A stretch of DNA of 22,319 nt from Asparagopsis taxiformis (taxonomy: Eukaryota > Rhodophyta > Florideophyceae > Bonnemaisoniales > Bonnemaisoniaceae). Both the position numbers and the translations under genes were made by a program. The stretch is from the NCBI GenBank assembly GCA_030407315.1, contig JALQPE010001187.1, forward strand, positions 1-22,319. The letters run 5' to 3'. Positions 18,605 through 22,319 of this stretch are shown piece by piece; the stretch's first letter is position 1, and each line of letters opens with the position of its first letter. The notes beneath the pieces are model-generated. The model searched no databases. It saw only the letters and a list, made by a program, of their open reading frames with translations, and was not told the origin of the DNA.

Positions 18605-19309
18605 GAGCCGCCGTGAAGTTGTTGTCGCTGATTGAAACGGGGTGCCGTACCGGCGCTGCCAGGCGATGATGAACATGCCTTAACCAAAAGCACAAGAATC
18701 TAAATTACTATCAAAAAAAGAAAAATTTCCCGGGTATTCTTAATTTTTTATTGATATATCAAATGAATTTTCATTGAGAAATCTGGGGATAGGCCCAGAT
18801 GCGCCCGCGTATACCTCATCAGAGTAAGGGAACGCCCAGAGCAAAAAGGGCGTGGGAGCATGAGAGATACGTTGGGATTGGCTGGTAACACAGTCGAGAT
18901 GTTTACTGGACGATTGTTCGATCGTCATCGTGGGGACGTTTCCATTCGCGACAATCGCGCGGGAGATTCGATGACCATCGACGTCGATGGTGGCCATCTT
19001 CCTTTTTCCATTCGTTCGGAGTTGAACTGACGCGCCGGTGAAAGAGCTGGGCATGGACAGGCCGATGGGGGCAAGCCGCTTCCCATCCGCACTCCGAAAA
19101 TGGTCATCGGTCGTCGCCCGCGAAGGGCGAGTGAACCGTCGTTCCTCCTGTCTTCCTTTTCCTTGGCGGCGGCTTCGGGCCGTCCCGCGAGAATTCGTTG
19201 CCCGGTAGGCAACCGGGTTAGGTGAAATGAGCTTGGCTGTGTCGGCGAGGCCGGCCAATGCAGGGCTCCGGCGAATAGGTGAGACAACGAAGAATTCGGA
19301 GACATAGGA
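18592..19309. other. Long intergenic region without a convincing gene
   Basis: The 718 bases fall into two parts. About 18675-18780 is strongly AT-rich with palindromes; 18784-19309 has more ordinary composition. A 56-codon plus-strand frame (18860-19030, beginning MRDTLGLAGN) and an open minus-strand frame (18740-19456) exist, but neither resembles a family I know and the longer one intrudes into the next gene's start. A 6-bp hairpin, CCCGGT-AGGCA-ACCGGG, lies at 19201-19217. The ribosome site of the next gene is weak (GGAGACATAGGA before 19310). The stretch may be a long 5' leader or promoter region for the large secreted protein, or may hold a decayed gene. Confidence 0.5.
18751..18775. 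promoter_or_regulatory. Two abutting AT-rich palindromes
   Basis: TTGATATATCAA (18751-18762) is a perfect 12-base palindrome. It shares its last base with AATGAATTTTCATT (18762-18775), a perfect 6+2+6 inverted repeat. They sit in the most AT-rich stretch between the catabolic operon and the repeat-protein gene. Regulator binding is a reasonable guess, but chance symmetry in AT-rich DNA is also possible. Confidence 0.4.
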
Positions 19310-22300
19310 ATGACCAACGGGACATATGAGGACTTTCGGGACGCACTGCGCGCCTTCGAGTCCGGCTGGGATCGCCCGCGCTACGACGCCGGCATCATCC
19401 AGGATTGGCAACTCGATCAATGGGCCGGCGGTAGCGTCGGAGATTTCTTCCCCCAATACACAAGCTGGTCACAGCTCTCCGACAGCGAATGGGACGCCAT
19501 GTCCTACCGCTCGATGAACACGTTCGGTTTCGTCGGTTATCAATTTGGCGAGGCCTTGCTTATCGACCTCGGCTACTACGATGACGATTTCTACTACGGC
19601 AACGGCGCCGCCACGAATACGTGGGATGGCAGCTGGACCGGCAAGAATGGCGCGACATCGCTCGAAGCCTTCATGACCGCTGAGGTCCGGAGCTGGCGAT
19701 CCAGGACGCCTTCGGTCACAACCTCGGGATCATCGAGGACGGGCTCGCGGCCAACGGTCAAAGTCTGGACGACTTCCTGGGAACCACCCGGACATACATC
19801 CAGAACGGTCAGGCAGTCGATGTCACGATAACGCTAAGCGGCATCCTAGCCGCGGCGCATCTGCGCGGCGCACCCGCGGACGGTGACCTTGCTGCAGTCC
19901 GGCACGGTCAGCTCGGATGAGTTCGGTACCTCGATCCTGCAATATATCGAGCAGTTCGGTGACTACGAGCTCCGGCAATCGACGACATGATCGCCGTCTT
20001 CGAGGACGGCCGCACAGGCGACGAGGGTCTCGGGACACCAGGAGACGGCGGCACCGGCGGCGGAAACGGCGGTGGCTCCGGTGGCAACGGCACGGCCAAC
20101 GTTACGGCCGACACGGCAGACGTCGTGGTGACATGGTCCTGGGGTCAGGACGAGGTCGTGACCGACTTCGATCCGGCGTCCGACACGATCTTCGTCGATT
20201 GGATCAACGCCGATGCCCTGAACATCTACGAGCAGGGCGGCAGCGTGGTCTTTCGCGGTTCCGTCCAACAATCAGACCACGACCCTTCAGGGCGTTAGCT
20301 TTGCCGACTGTCGGCATCGAACTTCACCATTCTGGACTCGACGGCCGCCGCCGAGATCCTGCCGCTGCTGGGCAATTCAGATCCTGGCGATGGGTCTGGC
20401 GACGGTTCGGGAGATGGTTCCGGTGACGGGTCGGGAGACGGCTCTGGCGACGGATCCGGCGATGGCGTGACGGTGGTTCGGGCGACGGCGGCTCCGGCGA
20501 TGGTGGCGGGACGACCGGCGGTACCTATGACGACTTCCGGGACGCACTGCGCGCTTTCGAGTCCGGCTGGGACCGCCCGCGTTACGACGCGGCATCATTC
20601 AGGACTGGCAGCTCGACCAATGGGCCGGTGGCCCTGTTGAGGACTTCTTCCCGCAATACACCAGCTGGTCGCAGCTTTCCGATAGCGAATGGGACGCGAT
20701 GTCCTACCGCTCGATGAACACGTTCGGGTTCGTGGGTATCAATTCGGTGAAGCTCTGCTCATCGATCTCGGTTACTACGACGACGATTTCTACTACGGCA
20801 ACGGTGCCGCCACGAACACGTGGGACGGCACTTGGACCGGGAAGAATGGCGCCACCCGCTCGAGGCCTTCATGACCGCCGAGGTTTCAAGAGCTCGCGAT
20901 CCGAGATGCTTCGGTCACAACCTGGGCATCATCGAGGACGGGCTTGCGGCTTCGGGCCAAAGTCTGGACGACTTCCTCGGCACCACCCGGACCTATATCC
21001 AAAACGGCGAAGCCGTCGACGTCACCTTGACCTTGAGTGGTATTCTGGCCGCAGCGCATCTGCGCGGTGCGCCGCGACGGTGACGTTGCTGCAGTCCGGC
21101 CACGGTCGCTCGGATGAATTCGGCACCTCGATCCTGCAGTATATCGAGCAGTTCGGCGGCTTCGACACGCCGTCGATCGACGAGATGATTGCTGTATTCG
21201 AGGACGGCCGCACGGGTGATGAGGGTCTCGAACACCCGGCGATGGTGGCACTGCGGCGGAAACGGCGGTGTGGCTCCGGCGGTAATGGCACCGCGGGCGT
21301 TACAGCCGACACAGCAGACGTTGTCGTGACCTGGTCTTGGGCCAGAACGAGGTCGTGACCGACTTCGATCCGGCGTCGGACACAATCTTTGTGGATTGGA
21401 TCGGTGCCGACGCGCTCAATGTTTATGAGCAGGGCGGTAGCGTGGTGTTTGCGGTTCCGTCGAATAACCAAACGACGACCCTTCAGGGCGTGACCCTTGC
21501 CGATCTTGCGGCATCGAAACTTCACCATTCTGGACTCGACGGCCGCAGCTGAAATCCTGCCGCTGCTCGGCAACTCGGATCCGGGCGATGGCTCCGGCGA
21601 CGGGTCTGGGGATGGCTCCGGAGACGGGTCGGGCGACGGGTCTGGAGACGGGTCTGGAGACGGCTCGGGAGATGGTTCCGGAGACGGCTCAGGTGATGGC
21701 TCGGGCGATGGCTCCGGAGACGGTTCGGGCGATGGTGGTGACGGTGGCTCGACGGGAGACCCGCAGACCGTAACGATCACCTGGTCCTGGGGCCAGGACG
21801 AGTCATCACGGACTTCGACCCTGCGACCGACAGTATCTTTGTCGATTGGATCAACGCCCAAGCCCTCGACGTCAGCGAAGTGAACGGCAGTGCCGTATTC
21901 GCCGTGCCATCCAACAACCAGTCGACGACCCTGCAAGGGGTCGCTCTCGCCGACCTGTCGCCGAGCAACTTCACGATCCTCGACGATACGGCGGCGGCAG
22001 AAATCTTCGCACTGATTGTGACGACGATCACGGCGACGGTCACGACACGGCGATGGGATGGGTGATCCGCAGATGTTCATGATCTCGCTGACCAGCCCGT
22101 CCCGGACCATTTCCGATTTCGACCCAGCCGCGACATGATCCATGTCGAGCCTGTGTTACGGGCGACCGTTTCGAGATATTCGAGGAGAGTGCGACGCGTT
22201 GGGATTGACCGTCCGGATCGTGGTTTCGGACTCGGATGGCTCGTTCCTCAGCACGACGATTTTCCAAGGCGTTGGACTATCCGACCTAGATTGGCGAACT

Positions 22301-22319
22301 TCTCGGTGGCGGAACAGTC
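19310..22319 (+). CDS. Large repetitive, probably type I-secreted protein with lysozyme-like domains and DFDPA modules (right end cut)
   Basis: The gene starts at an ATG at 19310 and is open at the window end after about 1000 codons. There is no N-terminal signal peptide, which fits type I secretion with a C-terminal signal beyond the window. Order: lysozyme-like domain (residues ~5-220: RAFESGWDRPRYD, with an ES pair at residues 17-18 like the catalytic Glu-Ser of SLT/lysozyme relatives; FVGYQFGEALLIDLGYY; WTGKNGATSLEAFMTA; LSGILAAAHLRGAP; DEFGTSILQYIEQFG), a Gly-rich spacer, a beta-type module (TWSWGQDEVVTDFDPASDTI, FVDWINADALNIYEQGG, NNQTTTLQGV, NFTILD), a GDGS linker, a second copy of all of these, then third and fourth modules. 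The lysozyme assignment is inference from motif memory. Indels break it many times. Confidence 0.8.
19322..20385 (+). repeat. Tandem long repeat, copy 1 (lysozyme-like domain plus DFDPA module)
   Basis: This ~1.06-kb stretch aligns over its full length with 20523-21583, at an offset of about 1198-1201 bases (for example ATGATCGCCGT at 19987 and ATGATTGCTGT at 21185). Differences are mostly third-codon-position changes, so the copies are diverging under protein-level constraint. Confidence 0.9.
20386..20460 (+). repeat. GDGS-coding 12-base repeat array 1
   Basis: Six in-frame units encoding Gly-Asp-Gly-Ser run from 20386 to 20457, followed by a degenerate Gly/Asp/Ser-rich tail to about 20515 that contains one indel. 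Codons differ from unit to unit (GGC/GGA/GGT, GAT/GAC, TCT/TCG/TCC). Confidence 0.9.
20523..21583 (+). repeat. Tandem long repeat, copy 2 (lysozyme-like domain plus DFDPA module)
   Basis: Second copy of 19322-20385. It retains the ESGWDRPRYD, LIDLGYYDDDFYYGNG, LDDFLGTTRTYIQNG and FAVPSNNQTTTLQGV segments. Several bases present in copy 1 are missing here, for example one T of GGTTAT near 20738 and one G in TGGGGC near 21341, which shifts the frame. Confidence 0.9.
21584..21727 (+). repeat. GDGS-coding 12-base repeat array 2
   Basis: Exactly twelve uninterrupted 12-base units encode (GDGS)12 over 144 bases, then GDGGDGGSTGD. This is twice the length of array 1. The codons are scrambled synonymously, so the repeat is strict in protein but not in DNA. 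It is probably a flexible, acidic, possibly calcium-binding linker. Confidence 0.93.
21763..22017 (+). repeat. Third DFDPA-type module
   Basis: TVTITWSWGQDE, then, after an indel, DFDPATDSIFVDWINAQALD, SEVNGSAVFAVPSNNQSTT, LQGVALADLSPSNFTILDD. It matches the modules at about 20107-20370 and 21304-21570 but is not preceded by a lysozyme-like domain. A short Asp/His-rich linker (DDDHGDGHD) follows. Confidence 0.85.
22067..22319 (+). repeat. Fourth, divergent DFDPA-type module (cut by the window end)
   Basis: PQMFMISLTSPSRTISDFDP, DMIHVEPV, DRFEIFEE, LTVRIVVSDSDGSFLSTT, FQGVGLSDLDLANFSVAEQ in repaired frames. The DFDPA core and the terminal QGVxLxDLxxxNF pattern are kept while the WSWGQ start is lost, so it is a diverged relative of modules 1-3, possibly the C-terminal secretion-proximal domain. 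Confidence 0.75.

Noticed and set aside
1..19309. Genome decay (true pseudogenes) as the cause of the frame breaks
   Set aside because: Break density is uniform across unrelated genes, active-site motifs remain intact in shifted frames, and the tandem copies differ by isolated missing bases; error is the simpler explanation, although individual real mutations cannot be excluded.
18740..19456. Open minus-strand frame of 238 codons
   Set aside because: No recognisable motif, it overlaps 147 bases of the well-supported secreted-protein gene, and its ribosome site is poor. Kept only as a note in the intergenic entry.
20386..21727. Short tandem repeats considered as a CRISPR array or DNA-level satellite
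   Set aside because: The unit is 12 bases without spacers, stays in frame and varies synonymously, so it is a coding repeat.
21022..22143. Long minus-strand frame (373 codons) with a Pro-Ser-Pro-Glu repeat
   Set aside because: It is the antisense shadow of the GDGS array and flanking modules. The plus strand has recognisable conserved modules and third-position divergence between copies, which fix the coding strand.
1..22319. tRNA, rRNA, insertion sequences and integrase or attachment sites
   Set aside because: None seen on reading both strands; no transposase-like motifs and no terminal inverted repeats with target duplications.

Overview
The window is GC-rich DNA with mostly bacterial operon-style packing. 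Its gene content suggests an alphaproteobacterium, probably Rhodospirillales-like: a short-chain-fatty-acid type XRE/IrrE regulator, a symporter-histidine kinase of the CbrA/CrbS type, a branched-chain-amino-acid-type ABC operon with a Tat-exported binding protein, a TRAP system, and a large secreted-type protein with repeated WSWGQDE/DFDPA modules. The taxonomy is inferred from gene style; no rRNA or tRNA gene is present to support it.

The dominant technical feature is that almost every gene is broken by single-base indels, with roughly one frame change per 100-250 bases. Homology-like continuity runs across all three frames of each gene. I therefore give gene extents from the first credible start to the last credible stop and treat the breaks as probable sequence errors. 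The two internal copies of the repeat in the last gene provide a direct control: bases missing in one copy are present in the other.

Layout. (1) Minus strand, 1-2440: response regulator, small two-helix membrane protein, and a symporter/STAC/histidine kinase that continues off the left edge, forming one operon. (2) Minus strand, 2550-4128: a ScfR-type regulator, followed by an AT-rich divergent intergenic region. (3) Plus strand, 4339-9565: a complete HAAT-family ABC importer (binding protein, two permeases, two ATPases). (4) Minus strand, 9619-10575: a LysR regulator, convergent with the ABC operon and divergent from the next. (5) Plus strand, 10709-18591: a catabolic operon containing a TRAP binding protein, a YciI-family protein, maleylacetate reductase, an apparently fused TRAP QM permease, a nitroreductase-family protein, hydroxyquinol 1,2-dioxygenase and both subunits of a CoA-transferase. 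(6) 18592-19309: a long intergenic stretch with an AT-rich palindromic core. (7) Plus strand, 19310 to the right edge: a large repetitive protein with two lysozyme-like domains, four copies of a beta-type module and GDGS linkers.

How the genes work together. The catabolic operon encodes the lower hydroxyquinol route: hydroxyquinol to maleylacetate (dioxygenase), to 3-oxoadipate (reductase), to 3-oxoadipyl-CoA (CoA-transferase), with TRAP uptake of an organic acid and LysR control. The hydroxylase that makes hydroxyquinol and the terminal thiolase are not in the window. The YciI protein and the nitroreductase are the least explained members. They could act on a halogenated hydroxyquinol or hydroxybenzoquinone, by analogy with TftG, and this is the most interesting hypothesis in the window. 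The left part combines two kinds of regulator associated with small organic acid or acetate metabolism. The right-edge protein may be an undescribed secreted, modular cell-wall- or polysaccharide-active protein.
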